Origin: Kiritimatiellia bacterium
GTDB taxonomy: Bacteria > Verrucomicrobiota > Kiritimatiellia > RFP12 > UBA1067
Direction: 5' to 3'
Assembly: GCA_017405115.1 (NCBI GenBank)
Contig: JAFRBA010000056.1
Coordinates: 62,001-126,000, forward strand
DNA: 64,000 bases
Part shown: piece by piece, positions 24,521 through 34,434 of the stretch
Layout: each line of letters begins with the position of its first letter
How positions within the stretch are numbered: position 1 is the stretch's first letter
Notes under the pieces: model-generated
What the model saw: the letters and a program-made list of their open reading frames with translations, nothing else
What the model was told of the DNA's origin: nothing
Databases searched by the model: none
Translations under genes and position numbers: made by a program

Positions 24521-27500
24521 ATGTTGCTTTCAAAGAAAGTTGCCGCGGCCGTGGCGGCCATGTGCGCCGCAGTCGCCTGTGCCGACGTCGTTCGGTGCCA
24601 GAGCCCCGTCAATGTCGACGGGCACCTTGACGAGGCGGTGTGGAAGGGGGCCGCGTTCGAGACGGGCTTTTCCAAGATCGCCAACCTGTCGAACGGAAAG
24701 CCGTCGCGCGTCGAGACCGAGTTCGCGGTCGCGGCCGACGACGAGAACGTGTATTTCGGCGTGCGCTGCCGCGAGCCGGACATGGCGTCCCTCCGCAAGC
24801 GTGGGGCGGCGGACGCAATCTGGTTCGTGGACGGCATAGAGCTGTTCCTCTCGCCGAGCGGGTCCGACCTCGACTACTACCATTTCGGCGTTTCCTGCCA
24901 GGGCGGGCTGCGCATGTGCTCCTACAGGGCGGAGGGCGGCACGATAGAGCCGGATCCATACAGCGCCCCGTGGAAGTCCGCCGTGTACATGGGGGAGGAC
25001 TACTGGAGCTGCGAAGTCGCCATTCCGTTTTCGTCTTTCTACATGACGCGCAACGCCAACTGGAAGCCGGAGTGGCTTGTGAACGTCGCCCGCAACGACC
25101 GCAGGCCGCCGTACGAGTGGTCTTCGTGGTGCAAGCTCAAGGCGGGAGCCCACGAGCCGTCGCGCTTTCGAAGGATTGCGGGCTTCCCTACGAGGAGGCT
25201 TTCGGAGGACGTCTACGTGAAGAGCGCGGTGGCCGACATCAGGTCGGCCGCCGGCGGACGCTACGTCGGCGAGCTTTCGTGCGCGGTGAAGGTCGCCATG
25301 GGCGGGGAGTTCGAGGTCTCGTCTCCGTTCCTCAAGACGACGCGGCTGAAGCTCGCGGAGGGCGACAACGACGTCCGCGTGCCTTGCTACTACGACAAGA
25401 CGGGCCGCGTCTCGACGCCGCTCGTGTTCCGCCGCCTGTCTGACGGCGCCGTGGCCGCGCGTGATTTCCCGGTGATCGTCGACTACGTTCCCGTGGCGGT
25501 GCGCCTGTCCGTTCCTGCCTACCGCAACAACTTCTACCCCGGGCAGAACGCCGACGTCGTAGAGGGGCGCGTCGTGTCGTCCGCGCCAGGCACCGTCACC
25601 GTGACGATAGAGGGCCCTGGGTTCGCGAAGCAGACGCAGAAGGCCGGGGATGGCGGGAAGTTCCGGTTCGACACCAGGGGATTTGCCGCCGGGAGCGCAA
25701 CCCTGACGGCAACGACGGCCGGCGGCGAAAGCAAGTCGGTCGTAATCCGGAGGCTTGCGCCCACCGGGCACCGGATGAGCTGGATAGAGAACGGGCATCT
25801 CGTGGTCGACGGCAAGCCGTGCCTGCGGAGGAATCTGTTCGCAAACCTGTTCATGGGCGGTGAGGCATTCAAGCGCCGCTACCTCGCCGACCCGGACAAG
25901 CACATGACCGACGAGATGAGCCGCGGGGGGACATTCGAGCCGTTTCGCCTCGTCAAGGGCATAGAGCAGAAGGAGGCCGTGAAGGACGTCGTGCCGTCGC
26001 CCGAGATGTTCGCCGCGGTGGACAAGGCGCTCGCGGACGCGAAGGACAAGGACTTCGGCTACTGGTACATGAGCGACGAGCCGGAGTGCCGCGGTGTCTC
26101 GCCGGTCTACCTGAAGCACATCTACGACTATGTCGTCGAGCGCGACCCGTACCACGTGGTGATGACGGCGACGCGCGGCGGGCCGCGTTACATAGACTGC
26201 GCCGACTGGTTCGAGACGCATCCGTACCTTTCCATCTACCGCGACGAGCAGGGCGTGCGCCGGTATGGCACGGAGATCAACCGCATAGGCGACTACATCG
26301 AGGAGTTCGCCAAGCTCAACCGCCCCGACAAGTGCATAGGCCTCGTGCCGACGCTCTTCTCCTACAAATACCGCAGCTCGTCGTGCGACTACCCCGACTT
26401 CGAGGAGCTTCGCTGCCACACATGGGCTGGAATGATACGAGGCGGAAAGACCGTGGCCCCCTACGCATACCACGACGCGAACGACCGCGCCGCGCTCTAC
26501 GAGGGCTTCAAGTTCCTCTTCGCGAGCTTCGAGGCGCTGCAGGACTTCGTGCTGGACGGCAGCCGGACGACGCTCCTTCGCACGCCCGACTGCGAGGCCG
26601 TCGCATACGACCTTAAGGGCGAGAGGCTGCTTGTCGTCGTGAACATGTCCACCCGGCGTCAGCGCGTGGAGCTCCGCGGCGCGGAGCGCGAGCTGCGCGA
26701 GTTCAGGGGCGATCGCGTCCTGAAGGCCCTGCCGAAGGGAAGCGTGCGCACGCTTGACCTGGCGCCGCACGACACGCTTCTCGCGACGTCGGTCCGGCGC
26801 GACGAGGGGCTCCCGGCGGTCGAGGAGACGCGGCGGAAAATCGCCCGCGGCGAAGCCGAGCGACTTGGCCGCGACAACCAGCTTCTCCAGCGCGAGGACG
26901 ACATCGACCTGACGTTCTCGAAGGCATACTGGTGGCAGACGCACAAGCTCTTCGACGGCGTCAGGGACAACCTAGGCTGGTATTCGCCGTACGGGGCGGA
27001 GAAGCATGTGGAGCTGTCGTTCGCCAAGTTCACCCCGGTGTTCTCCAGGCTGGCGGTCTACGGGAGCAATGTCGGCGGCGCGCGCGTCAAGGTGCGGTCC
27101 CGCGGCGAATGGGTGGAGCTTGTCCCGGAGAAGACGGAGAAGTCGGAGTTCTGCGTGAAGTTCGACTTTGGCAGGAACGTGCGCACCGTGAAGATGCGGC
27201 TTGAGTTCCCGGCCAGCGGCGTGGTCGAGCTCTACGAAATCGAGCTGCCGCGGGCGAACGCCCCGTCCGGCGTCGGGAACGGCTCCGGAGCGGCCTCGGC
27301 GGCCTGCGCCCCCGTGGAGGATGTGCTGTGGAAGACGGGTGCCGCGGACCTCAAGGTGTCGGGCAAGTATTCCATGACGGACTGGTTTGGCCCCGGGGTG
27401 GACGTCGTTGCCTTGCCCGACGGAGGAATAGAGGTTCGCGGCCGGTCTGTGCACGCCATCAAGTGCGACGCCGCCCATACATGGCTCGCCTTCGACATGA

Positions 27501-28084
27501 GGAAGGTCCGATCGCTTTCGCCCGGCGGCTACAGGGCGTGGCAGATAGCGGTCAGCGGCATGGGATACGCGATAGGCTGCGTGGGAACTGCGGAGCCGGG
27601 GACGTATGCGGTCAAGATGCCGCCGCCGAAGCCCGGCGAGAGCAGGTTCCTGACCCTTCACACATACGGCATGGGGCTGGAGTTCGATGGTTTCAGGACG
27701 GTCGCCGAGCCGCGTGCGTATGCGGTGGCCGAGCCGGCCGGCGGCAAGGGCTCGCTTGGCGAGGGGGACGTGGTCGACGTGACGGCCAAGATGGAGAAGG
27801 CGTGCGAGGACGTCGCGGCGTCGGTCTTCTACTGCGGTTCGAACGGCGCGTCGGTTTTCCAGCCGGCAGGTATTCTTTCGCTTAAGGACGTGGACGGCAG
27901 GGGCGTTCTCTGGAAAGGCTCGTTCCGCTTGGGCCGCATACCCGGCATGACGGCCGGGAACGGCAAGCCGATTGCGAAGATCGCGGAACGACAGCTTGTC
28001 GTGCGTGTCGCCCCGCTTGGCGTCGACGGCGTGCTTCCGCTGTTCGCCGCAGTTCCAGCTGCCGTGCCGCTGCCTGCACGCTGA
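24521..28084 (+). CDS. Secreted glycosidase-like protein with N-terminal CBM9-like domain
   Basis: This 1187-aa protein has a signal peptide (LLSKKVAAAVAAMCAAVACA). Residues about 28-215 match the CBM9-like fold seen in xylanases and related proteins (VNVDGHLDEAVWKGAA, VYFGVRCREP, DGIELFLSPSG, WSCEVAIPFSSF). A beta-sandwich linker follows, then a TIM-barrel-like region at about 430-700 (GYWYMSDEPECRGVSP, VVMTATRGGPRYIDCADWFETHPYLS, MIRGGKTVAPYAYHDAND) whose DEP glutamate is a plausible catalytic acid. The C-terminal third contains discoidin-like strands and an uncharacterised end. I cannot assign a GH family. It is co-directional with the GH36-GH97 fusion and GH20 genes. Confidence 0.7.
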   Translation: MLLSKKVAAAVAAMCAAVACADVVRCQSPVNVDGHLDEAVWKGAAFETGFSKIANLSNGKPSRVETEFAVAADDENVYFGVRCREPDMASLRKRGAADAIWFVDGIELFLSPSGSDLDYYHFGVSCQGGLRMCSYRAEGGTIEPDPYSAPWKSAVYMGEDYWSCEVAIPFSSFYMTRNANWKPEWLVNVARNDRRPPYEWSSWCKLKAGAHEPSRFRRIAGFPTRRLSEDVYVKSAVADIRSAAGGRYVGELSCAVKVAMGGEFEVSSPFLKTTRLKLAEGDNDVRVPCYYDKTGRVSTPLVFRRLSDGAVAARDFPVIVDYVPVAVRLSVPAYRNNFYPGQNADVVEGRVVSSAPGTVTVTIEGPGFAKQTQKAGDGGKFRFDTRGFAAGSATLTATTAGGESKSVVIRRLAPTGHRMSWIENGHLVVDGKPCLRRNLFANLFMGGEAFKRRYLADPDKHMTDEMSRGGTFEPFRLVKGIEQKEAVKDVVPSPEMFAAVDKALADAKDKDFGYWYMSDEPECRGVSPVYLKHIYDYVVERDPYHVVMTATRGGPRYIDCADWFETHPYLSIYRDEQGVRRYGTEINRIGDYIEEFAKLNRPDKCIGLVPTLFSYKYRSSSCDYPDFEELRCHTWAGMIRGGKTVAPYAYHDANDRAALYEGFKFLFASFEALQDFVLDGSRTTLLRTPDCEAVAYDLKGERLLVVVNMSTRRQRVELRGAERELREFRGDRVLKALPKGSVRTLDLAPHDTLLATSVRRDEGLPAVEETRRKIARGEAERLGRDNQLLQREDDIDLTFSKAYWWQTHKLFDGVRDNLGWYSPYGAEKHVELSFAKFTPVFSRLAVYGSNVGGARVKVRSRGEWVELVPEKTEKSEFCVKFDFGRNVRTVKMRLEFPASGVVELYEIELPRANAPSGVGNGSGAASAACAPVEDVLWKTGAADLKVSGKYSMTDWFGPGVDVVALPDGGIEVRGRSVHAIKCDAAHTWLAFDMRKVRSLSPGGYRAWQIAVSGMGYAIGCVGTAEPGTYAVKMPPPKPGESRFLTLHTYGMGLEFDGFRTVAEPRAYAVAEPAGGKGSLGEGDVVDVTAKMEKACEDVAASVFYCGSNGASVFQPAGILSLKDVDGRGVLWKGSFRLGRIPGMTAGNGKPIAKIAERQLVVRVAPLGVDGVLPLFAAVPAAVPLPAR

Positions 28085-28115
28085 ATCATATGATCGGACA
28101 CTCAAAAGGGAGAGG

Positions 28116-31100
28116 ATGATGCGAATAGCCGTCGCGTGTCTCGCGTTTGCCCTGCTCCAGCCTTTATGCGCACAGCCTCTGGGCGTGGAGCTGTCGTGCA
28201 AAGACACCGGCGGCTGGACGATCGGGAAGACGGTTTCCGAGCCGGAGCCCGGCGTGACGCTTGTGCATGTGCGGATGAACCGTCCGGAGAAGGCGCCGCC
28301 GCCCAGGTTCCGGGTCGAATGGAGCGTGCCGCAGCGCGACATCGCCCATCTCTGGACTCCACGCGGAGAGCGGGCTTCCGTTCCGCCGGACTGGAGCGGG
28401 ACCTGCTCAAGCGGAATAGCCCGCGGAATCCCGCTCATGGCCCTCATCAACGGGAACGACGGAAACCGCATGACCTTCGGCTGCTCGGAGTCCACGAGGA
28501 CGCTTCTTTTCCATGCCGGGCTCAACGAGGAGACGTGCACGTTCCGCTGCCACGCCGAGTTCTTCTCGGAGCCGGAGGCGCCTCTTTCCAGATACGAGGC
28601 GGACATCCGCCTCGACTGCCGCCAGGTCGCCTGGCACGACGCCGTCTCGTCCATGGCCAGATGGATGTCTTCCGGGGACATGGCGGCGTGCACACCCCCC
28701 GCCGCCGCATACGAACCGGTCTATTCGACATGGTATGGCTTCCACCAGTCCGTGAGCGCAGACCAGATCGAGAGGGAGTGCGCCCTTGCCGCGCCACTTG
28801 GCATGAAGACGTTGATCATGGACGACGGCTGGCAGACCGACGACGCCAGTCGCGGCTATGCCTTCTGCGGCGACTGGAAGGTCTCCTCCGGGCGCATACC
28901 GGACATGAAGCGCCATGTGGCTGCGATTCACGGGCTCGGCATGAAGTACATGCTGTGGTATTCCGTGCCGTTCGTGGGGGAGCGGTCTGAGAACTACGGT
29001 CGCTTCAAGGGAAAATACCTCTACGACAACAGACGGGTCGGCGCCTCAGTGCTCGACCCGCGTTTCCCGGAGGTCCGGGCCTTTCTGGCGGACCTGTACG
29101 AACGGGCGTTGCGCGAATGGGGCCTGGACGGCTTCAAGCTTGACTTCATAGACGCGTTCGGCATCCCTCAGGAAGGGGATCCGGCGATTGCAGACGGATA
29201 TGCCGGGCGGGACATCAAAAGCGTGCCGGAAGCCGTTCGCACGCTCATAGACGAGATTTCGCGCCGCCTTCGCGCCGTCAATCCTGATGTGCTGATAGAG
29301 TTTCGCCAGAACTACTACGGGCCGCAGATCCGCAGGTACGGCAACATGGTTCGCGCCGCCGACTGTCCGGGCGACATGCAGGCGAACCTGATGCGTACCG
29401 TTTCGTTGCGCCTCGTCTGCCCAGGCACGAGCGTGCACTCGGACATGCTCGAGTGGCATGGAGACGAGAGCGCCCGGTCGGCCGCTCGGGGAATTCTCGC
29501 ATGCCTGTTCTCTACGGTCCAGTATTCCCGCATCATTGGCTCGATGAAGCCAGAGCATCTGCGCATGATGACGCATTGGATGGCGTTTATGCGCGAGCAT
29601 CGGTCCACGCTGCTTTTCGGCGGCCTCCGCCCTCACCACCCCGAGGCAAACTACCCGCTCGTCGAGGCGGACGGCGAGCACGAGACGATTGCGGCGGTCT
29701 ACACGGCGGGCACGGTCGTCCCCGTCGGCATGGGCCGCGTGACGTATGTGGTCAACGCGACCGGGGCGGACGGCGTCGTCGTCGACTCGGCGACCTGCGG
29801 TACGTGCAGGGTGTTCGACGTCTTCGGCGCGGAATGCGGCACGGCGGCGCTTCAGACGGGCCTGAACAAGGTCGCCGTTCCGGCCTCGGGGTATACGCGC
29901 GTGGACCCTGCGACTTTCGTCGGCGTGAATTCCCCCGACGGCGCAAACGAAATCAGGTTCGCTCCCGGTTCGCTGACCTACGAAGTGCTTCGCAGGGGGA
30001 AGGTGGTAATAGCGAATTCTGCCGTTGGGCTGGAGACGGAAGAAGGCTGGCTTGAGTCGGCCTCTTCGCCGCTCGTCTCGCGGCGGGAGATATCCGGAAG
30101 CGTGCGGACGCCGCTCTATCGCAAGTGTTCCGTCGACTTGTCCGGGAACGAGGCATACGTCGACCTCGGCAAGTGGGGCATAAGGCTCGTGGCGCGCAAC
30201 GACGGAGTCGCCTACCGCCTTGAGCTCGCGGGCGGTCCCGCGCGCATCCGCAGCGAACGAGCAGAAGTCTCGCTGGCGGAGCCCGACGCTCGCTGCTGGG
30301 TCAACTACAGCGGTGCGTTTGGCATGGAGGAGTCGATTGCCCAGGCAGTCAAGGCGAGGGACATCCGGACGGATTCGTCGGATACGCGGCGGAACTGGAG
30401 CGGGCGGCGTTTCGTCTGCCTGCCGCTCGTCTGCGAGACGGAAGGCGGAGTCGTGGCTGTTACGGACGCGGGCGTGCGCAACTACCCAATATGGAACCTT
30501 ACGCGCGACACGCCCGGCGACAAGGTTCGCATGCAGGCTCTTTTCGCCGGATGGCCGAGAAGGGAAGTCCGCGCCGAGGCGTCTCCGACGAACTGGTACG
30601 AACGCATACCGCTTGCGTCCGGCGGGCGCTGGGTGGCGGTTGCGGAGCATGACGACTATCTGGTGGACGCGACGGGCCCAAGGTCTCTGCCGTGGCGCGC
30701 ATTTGTCCTGGCCGACCGGGCCATATCGCTCTGCGAGGCAGACCTGGTGCGCGCATTGTCGGTGCCGGAGGGGCAGTCGGCCGACTTCTCCTGGGTGAAG
30801 CCTGGCCTTTGCGCGTGGGACTGGTGGAACTGCTTCGACAACCGCGGCAACGACGGCATTTGCACGGCGACGTACGAGCGTTTCATAGACTTTGCTTCAA
30901 AGCATGGAATACCATATCTGATCATGGACGAAGGGTGGTGCATGGACCTCGACATCCACAGAGTCAACCCTGCGGTGGACCTTCCGCGCCTCGCCAAGCA
31001 TGCCAAAAATCGCGGGGTGGGGCTGATTCTATGGCTGGCATGGCCCCAGGCATATGGCCGCGAGGCCGAGACTGCCGAGTATTTCGCATCGCTCGGGGCC

Positions 31101-31877
31101 AAGGGACTGAAGGTGGACTTCCTGGATCGCGGCGACGCGAAGGCGCTACGGTTCATGGAGTCGTTTGCGGAGGCCTGTGCGCGCAGCCGTCTCGTTGTTG
31201 ACTACCACGGCGTGTGCCGTCCGGTGGGGCTTGAGGCCCGCTATCCGAACGTCTTGAACTTCGAGGGCGTACACGGCCTCGAGAAGATGAAGGCATGCGA
31301 AGAGGCAGATTGCGATTTCATGCTGAACGACCTTCGCGTCTTCTTCGTGCGGATGACGGCCGGGTTCGTTGACTACACGCCCGGGGCAATGCTCAATTTC
31401 GCCAAGGGGACTTACCGGCACGACGGCGTACATCCCGGTTCTTATGGAACGCGTTGCCACCAGATGGCGTTGTACATCTTGTACGAGGCGCCTCTGCAGA
31501 TGCTCTGCGACAGTCCTTCAAACTATGAGGCAAACCAGGAGTGCCTGGAGTTCCTGCGCGGAATCCCGACTGCATGGAAGGGCACGCGCGGCCTTGAGGG
31601 GACTCCGGACACCCATGCCGTGGTGGCGCGCGAGGCGCAGGACGGTTCGTGGTACGTGGCCGGCATGGCGAATTGGGACGGACGTTCCGTGGCGGTGGAC
31701 ACCTCTTTTCTCCCCGCCGGGAGCTGGAGGCTGGAGGCGTTCTTCGACACCCCCGACGGGGGCGAGAACCCGCGGCGTTTTCTCCATGAGACGAAGACTG
31801 TCATGGCGGGCGACAAGATTTCTGTCGCAATGGCGCCGGGCGGCGGTTTTGCGATGAAGTTCACCAATATCCCATGA
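28116..31877 (+). CDS. GH36-like alpha-galactosidase fused to a GH97-type glycosidase
   Basis: This 1253-aa secreted protein starts at 28116 (AAAAGGGAGAGG just upstream; signal MMRIAVACLAFALLQPLCA). Residues about 20-610 resemble GH36/clan GH-D: YGFHQSVSADQIERE, IMDDGWQTDD, then GFKLDFIDAFG with Asp343 as likely nucleophile and RAADCPGDMQ with Asp416 as likely acid/base. Residues about 620-1253 resemble GH97: an N-terminal beta-sandwich (YEVLRRGKVVIANSAVGLE), a barrel with YLIMDEGWCMDLD, and GLKVDFLDRGD, where Asp1001 sits where retaining GH97 alpha-galactosidases have their nucleophile. Two exo-acting alpha-glycosidases on one chain is unusual. The reading frame is uninterrupted. Confidence 0.85.
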   Translation: MMRIAVACLAFALLQPLCAQPLGVELSCKDTGGWTIGKTVSEPEPGVTLVHVRMNRPEKAPPPRFRVEWSVPQRDIAHLWTPRGERASVPPDWSGTCSSGIARGIPLMALINGNDGNRMTFGCSESTRTLLFHAGLNEETCTFRCHAEFFSEPEAPLSRYEADIRLDCRQVAWHDAVSSMARWMSSGDMAACTPPAAAYEPVYSTWYGFHQSVSADQIERECALAAPLGMKTLIMDDGWQTDDASRGYAFCGDWKVSSGRIPDMKRHVAAIHGLGMKYMLWYSVPFVGERSENYGRFKGKYLYDNRRVGASVLDPRFPEVRAFLADLYERALREWGLDGFKLDFIDAFGIPQEGDPAIADGYAGRDIKSVPEAVRTLIDEISRRLRAVNPDVLIEFRQNYYGPQIRRYGNMVRAADCPGDMQANLMRTVSLRLVCPGTSVHSDMLEWHGDESARSAARGILACLFSTVQYSRIIGSMKPEHLRMMTHWMAFMREHRSTLLFGGLRPHHPEANYPLVEADGEHETIAAVYTAGTVVPVGMGRVTYVVNATGADGVVVDSATCGTCRVFDVFGAECGTAALQTGLNKVAVPASGYTRVDPATFVGVNSPDGANEIRFAPGSLTYEVLRRGKVVIANSAVGLETEEGWLESASSPLVSRREISGSVRTPLYRKCSVDLSGNEAYVDLGKWGIRLVARNDGVAYRLELAGGPARIRSERAEVSLAEPDARCWVNYSGAFGMEESIAQAVKARDIRTDSSDTRRNWSGRRFVCLPLVCETEGGVVAVTDAGVRNYPIWNLTRDTPGDKVRMQALFAGWPRREVRAEASPTNWYERIPLASGGRWVAVAEHDDYLVDATGPRSLPWRAFVLADRAISLCEADLVRALSVPEGQSADFSWVKPGLCAWDWWNCFDNRGNDGICTATYERFIDFASKHGIPYLIMDEGWCMDLDIHRVNPAVDLPRLAKHAKNRGVGLILWLAWPQAYGREAETAEYFASLGAKGLKVDFLDRGDAKALRFMESFAEACARSRLVVDYHGVCRPVGLEARYPNVLNFEGVHGLEKMKACEEADCDFMLNDLRVFFVRMTAGFVDYTPGAMLNFAKGTYRHDGVHPGSYGTRCHQMALYILYEAPLQMLCDSPSNYEANQECLEFLRGIPTAWKGTRGLEGTPDTHAVVAREAQDGSWYVAGMANWDGRSVAVDTSFLPAGSWRLEAFFDTPDGGENPRRFLHETKTVMAGDKISVAMAPGGGFAMKFTNIP

Positions 31878-31887
31878 AGGCTCGAAA

Positions 31888-33819
31888 ATGATGGCGACAG
31901 TGACGATGAAACGGGTGTCATGCGTTGTGGCGGCATGCGCCGCGTATGCTCTGGCGGCAGGGCCGCTTGAAAACCTGCTGCCGAGGCCGAGGAAGGTCTT
32001 GCGGCGCGACGGCGTGTCCTCCCCGGCGGCGCAAGTGCGCGTAGTGCGATCTCGCATAGCCAGCGCGAACCCCTTTGCGGCGGACGAGGCGTATCGTCTT
32101 GTCGTTTCGCCGAAGGAGATCGTGGTCGAGGCTCCCGGCCAAAAGGGAGAGCGCATGGCGCGCGCCACGCTTGCTCAGCTGGTGAAGCTGTCAGACGGCG
32201 TCCCGCCGTGTTGCGAAATCGCCGACTGGCCGGCTTGCCGCTGGCGCGGCTTCATGCACGACTGCGGACGGAACTTTCTGGACAAGGGCGAGATACTCAA
32301 GCTGCTCGACCTCATGGCGATGTACAAGCTCAATCTCTTCCACTGGCATCTCACCGACTACTACGGCTGGCGTCTTGAGTCGAAGAAGTATCCGATGCTA
32401 CAGGCGCCATGGGCGTTTCGCCGCCAGTTGGGCCGGTACTACACCCAGGATGACTTCAGGGAAGTTGTGGCCTACGCGAAGTCCCGCGGCATCGTCGTAA
32501 TGCCGGAGCTGGACGTCCCGGGGCATTCGCTGGCGTTTCGCCGCGGCCTTGGCATAGGGCATATGGCTGAGTACAGGGTGTGCGGAATCGTCTCCGACCT
32601 CATCGACGAGCTCTGTTCGTTGGCCTCTGCCGAGGACATGCCGTTCATTCACATCGGCACGGACGAGGCCCGTACGCCGTATGAGATGGTGCCGGACTGG
32701 TTCTGTCCGGCATGGGCGAGAAAAATCAGGGACAACGGTCGAACGCCGGTTGCCTGGGCACCGGGCAAGTCTCTCGGTGAATCCGACGGCGACAAGTCCG
32801 TGAAAATGGTGTGGCGCGAGAACTACAAAGTCGATCCGCATGCGCCTCTACTGGACACAGTCCGCTGCTATTTCGGCGGGATCGACCCAATGACGTTCCT
32901 GAACGGGGCGGTGTTCTCGAAACCTCTTCGCTACGACATTCCAGACGAGAACAAGCTTGGCGTGGTGCTTTGCTCGTGGCACGACGACTACCTGGGCGAA
33001 GACACGTCCCGCGTCTGGGGAGACAACTCGTTTGCGCTGGCCATCGTCAGCTACTGCGACTTCCAGTGGTCGGGGCGCGCCAAGGACAGGCCTGAGTACC
33101 TTGTCAAGCTGCCCCCGCCGGGCACGGCCGAATTCGCCGAGGCGGCGGCGTTCGAGGACGCGATGATAGCCAATAGGGACAAGGTCGTCTTGCCGCTCGG
33201 CCTGCCGTTTTCCTACGTCAGACAGACTCCGCTTCGCTTCCGCATATCGAATTCGCGGGGCGAGGTCGTCGCCACTGACGTCGCGCAGGCCACCATTACG
33301 ATTGCCGATTGCGGGAGTCACGTTTTGAAGCGCGAATCGTCCTATCTGATGGAAACACAGGGCGTTGCGTACGTGGAGACGTGGATACACTCTTCCAAGA
33401 GCCAGACAATCGGGGCATGGATTGGATTCACCGGCTTCGGGCGTTCCGGCGGACGCTCCAACGGCCTGCCTGAGGCCGGGGAGTGGGGCAGGTCACCTGG
33501 CACCAAGGTGGAGGTGAACGGAGTCGCGGTTCCTGCTCCGAAATGGGTCAATGCAGGCCTCAAGTGGATGATGACCCACCCAGAGGAGCCGACGAGTAAC
33601 AACATAAGCGAAACAGCCTTCACCAACGAGGAGTATTTCATGCGCGAGCCTACGCCTATAACGCTAAAAGCCGGCTGGAACCACGTGAAGCTGACGGTTA
33701 CGAAGACAATTGGAGACCAGTGGGGATACAGGTGGCTGGCCACTTTCGTGCCCGTCACGCTCGAACGGCATCCCAGAGAGGTCGAGGGGCTCCGGTTTTC
33801 CTCTGAATGCGTCAGGTGA
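31888..33819 (+). CDS. GH20 beta-N-acetylhexosaminidase-like enzyme
   Basis: This 643-aa exported protein begins at 31888; an internal ATG at 31906 would give an equally good signal peptide (MKRVSCVVAACAAYALAAG). A GH20b-like alpha/beta domain (FAADEAYRLVVSPKEIVVEA) precedes the barrel: RGFMHDCGRNFL, LNLFHWHLTDYYGWRLE, VMPELDVPGH. The catalytic Asp-Glu pair occurs in HIGTDEAR (Asp259-Glu260), which supports substrate-assisted removal of GlcNAc or GalNAc. After about residue 430 a non-catalytic beta-rich tail follows. It is the last gene of the second glycan locus, 10 bases behind the GH36-GH97 fusion. Confidence 0.9.
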   Translation: MMATVTMKRVSCVVAACAAYALAAGPLENLLPRPRKVLRRDGVSSPAAQVRVVRSRIASANPFAADEAYRLVVSPKEIVVEAPGQKGERMARATLAQLVKLSDGVPPCCEIADWPACRWRGFMHDCGRNFLDKGEILKLLDLMAMYKLNLFHWHLTDYYGWRLESKKYPMLQAPWAFRRQLGRYYTQDDFREVVAYAKSRGIVVMPELDVPGHSLAFRRGLGIGHMAEYRVCGIVSDLIDELCSLASAEDMPFIHIGTDEARTPYEMVPDWFCPAWARKIRDNGRTPVAWAPGKSLGESDGDKSVKMVWRENYKVDPHAPLLDTVRCYFGGIDPMTFLNGAVFSKPLRYDIPDENKLGVVLCSWHDDYLGEDTSRVWGDNSFALAIVSYCDFQWSGRAKDRPEYLVKLPPPGTAEFAEAAAFEDAMIANRDKVVLPLGLPFSYVRQTPLRFRISNSRGEVVATDVAQATITIADCGSHVLKRESSYLMETQGVAYVETWIHSSKSQTIGAWIGFTGFGRSGGRSNGLPEAGEWGRSPGTKVEVNGVAVPAPKWVNAGLKWMMTHPEEPTSNNISETAFTNEEYFMREPTPITLKAGWNHVKLTVTKTIGDQWGYRWLATFVPVTLERHPREVEGLRFSSECVR

Positions 33820-33844
33820 GGGCGCATCCGCGGGGAAAATATGG

Positions 33845-33850
33845 TATAAT
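33845..33850 (+). promoter_or_regulatory. -10 box of the NifU-like gene
   Basis: AATATGGTATAAT with 11 bases to the ATG at 33862 and no ribosome-site-like purines between. A leader of about 4-5 bases is expected. Confidence 0.55.
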
Positions 33851-33861
33851 AGTGTCCCGTT

Positions 33862-34434
33862 ATGTGGGATTACTCCGAGAAGGTGATGGACCACTTCCGC
33901 AACCCGCGGAACGTGGGCAAGATCGAGGCGCCCGACGGCACGGCGACGGTGGGCTCCCTCGCATGCGGCGACGCCCTGCAGTTCCAGTTCAAGCTGGGGC
34001 CGGACGGCAGGATCGCAGAGGCGAAGTTCATGACGTTCGGCTGCGCGAGCGCGATCGCGTCCAGCTCTGCCCTTACCGAGATGGTGATAGGCAAGACGCT
34101 TGAAGAGGCCAAGAAGATAACCAACAAGGACATAGCCGACTACCTTGGCGGCCTGCCTCCGCAGAAGATGCACTGCAGCGTCATGGGCCGCGAGGCGATG
34201 GAGGCCGCGATCCGCAACTACGAGACGGGCGAGAACGCCGACCGCAACCTCGAGGACACGATGCTCTGCACGTGCTACAACGTCTCGGAGAACGAAGTAA
34301 GGCGCGTGATAACCGAGAACCAGCTCACCACGGTCGAGGAGGTTACGAACTTCACGAAGGCCGGCGGAGGCTGCGGGAAGTGCCGTCCGAAGATACAGGC
34401 CATTCTCGACGAACTCAACGGAGCCCCGAAATGA
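33862..34434 (+). CDS. NifU/IscU-type Fe-S scaffold with C-terminal BFD domain
   Basis: This 190-aa cytosolic protein assembles and transfers iron-sulphur clusters. Residues 1-125 are the IscU fold with its three ligand cysteines in SLACGDA, FGCASAIAS and KMHCSVMG. Residues about 133-188 are a bacterioferritin-ferredoxin-like [2Fe-2S] domain with CTCYNVSENE and GGGCGKC. This equals the N-terminal and central parts of NifU; the C-terminal Nfu domain is absent. No cysteine desulphurase gene lies next to it. Its stop overlaps the next start by ATGA. Confidence 0.92.
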   Translation: MWDYSEKVMDHFRNPRNVGKIEAPDGTATVGSLACGDALQFQFKLGPDGRIAEAKFMTFGCASAIASSSALTEMVIGKTLEEAKKITNKDIADYLGGLPPQKMHCSVMGREAMEAAIRNYETGENADRNLEDTMLCTCYNVSENEVRRVITENQLTTVEEVTNFTKAGGGCGKCRPKIQAILDELNGAPK

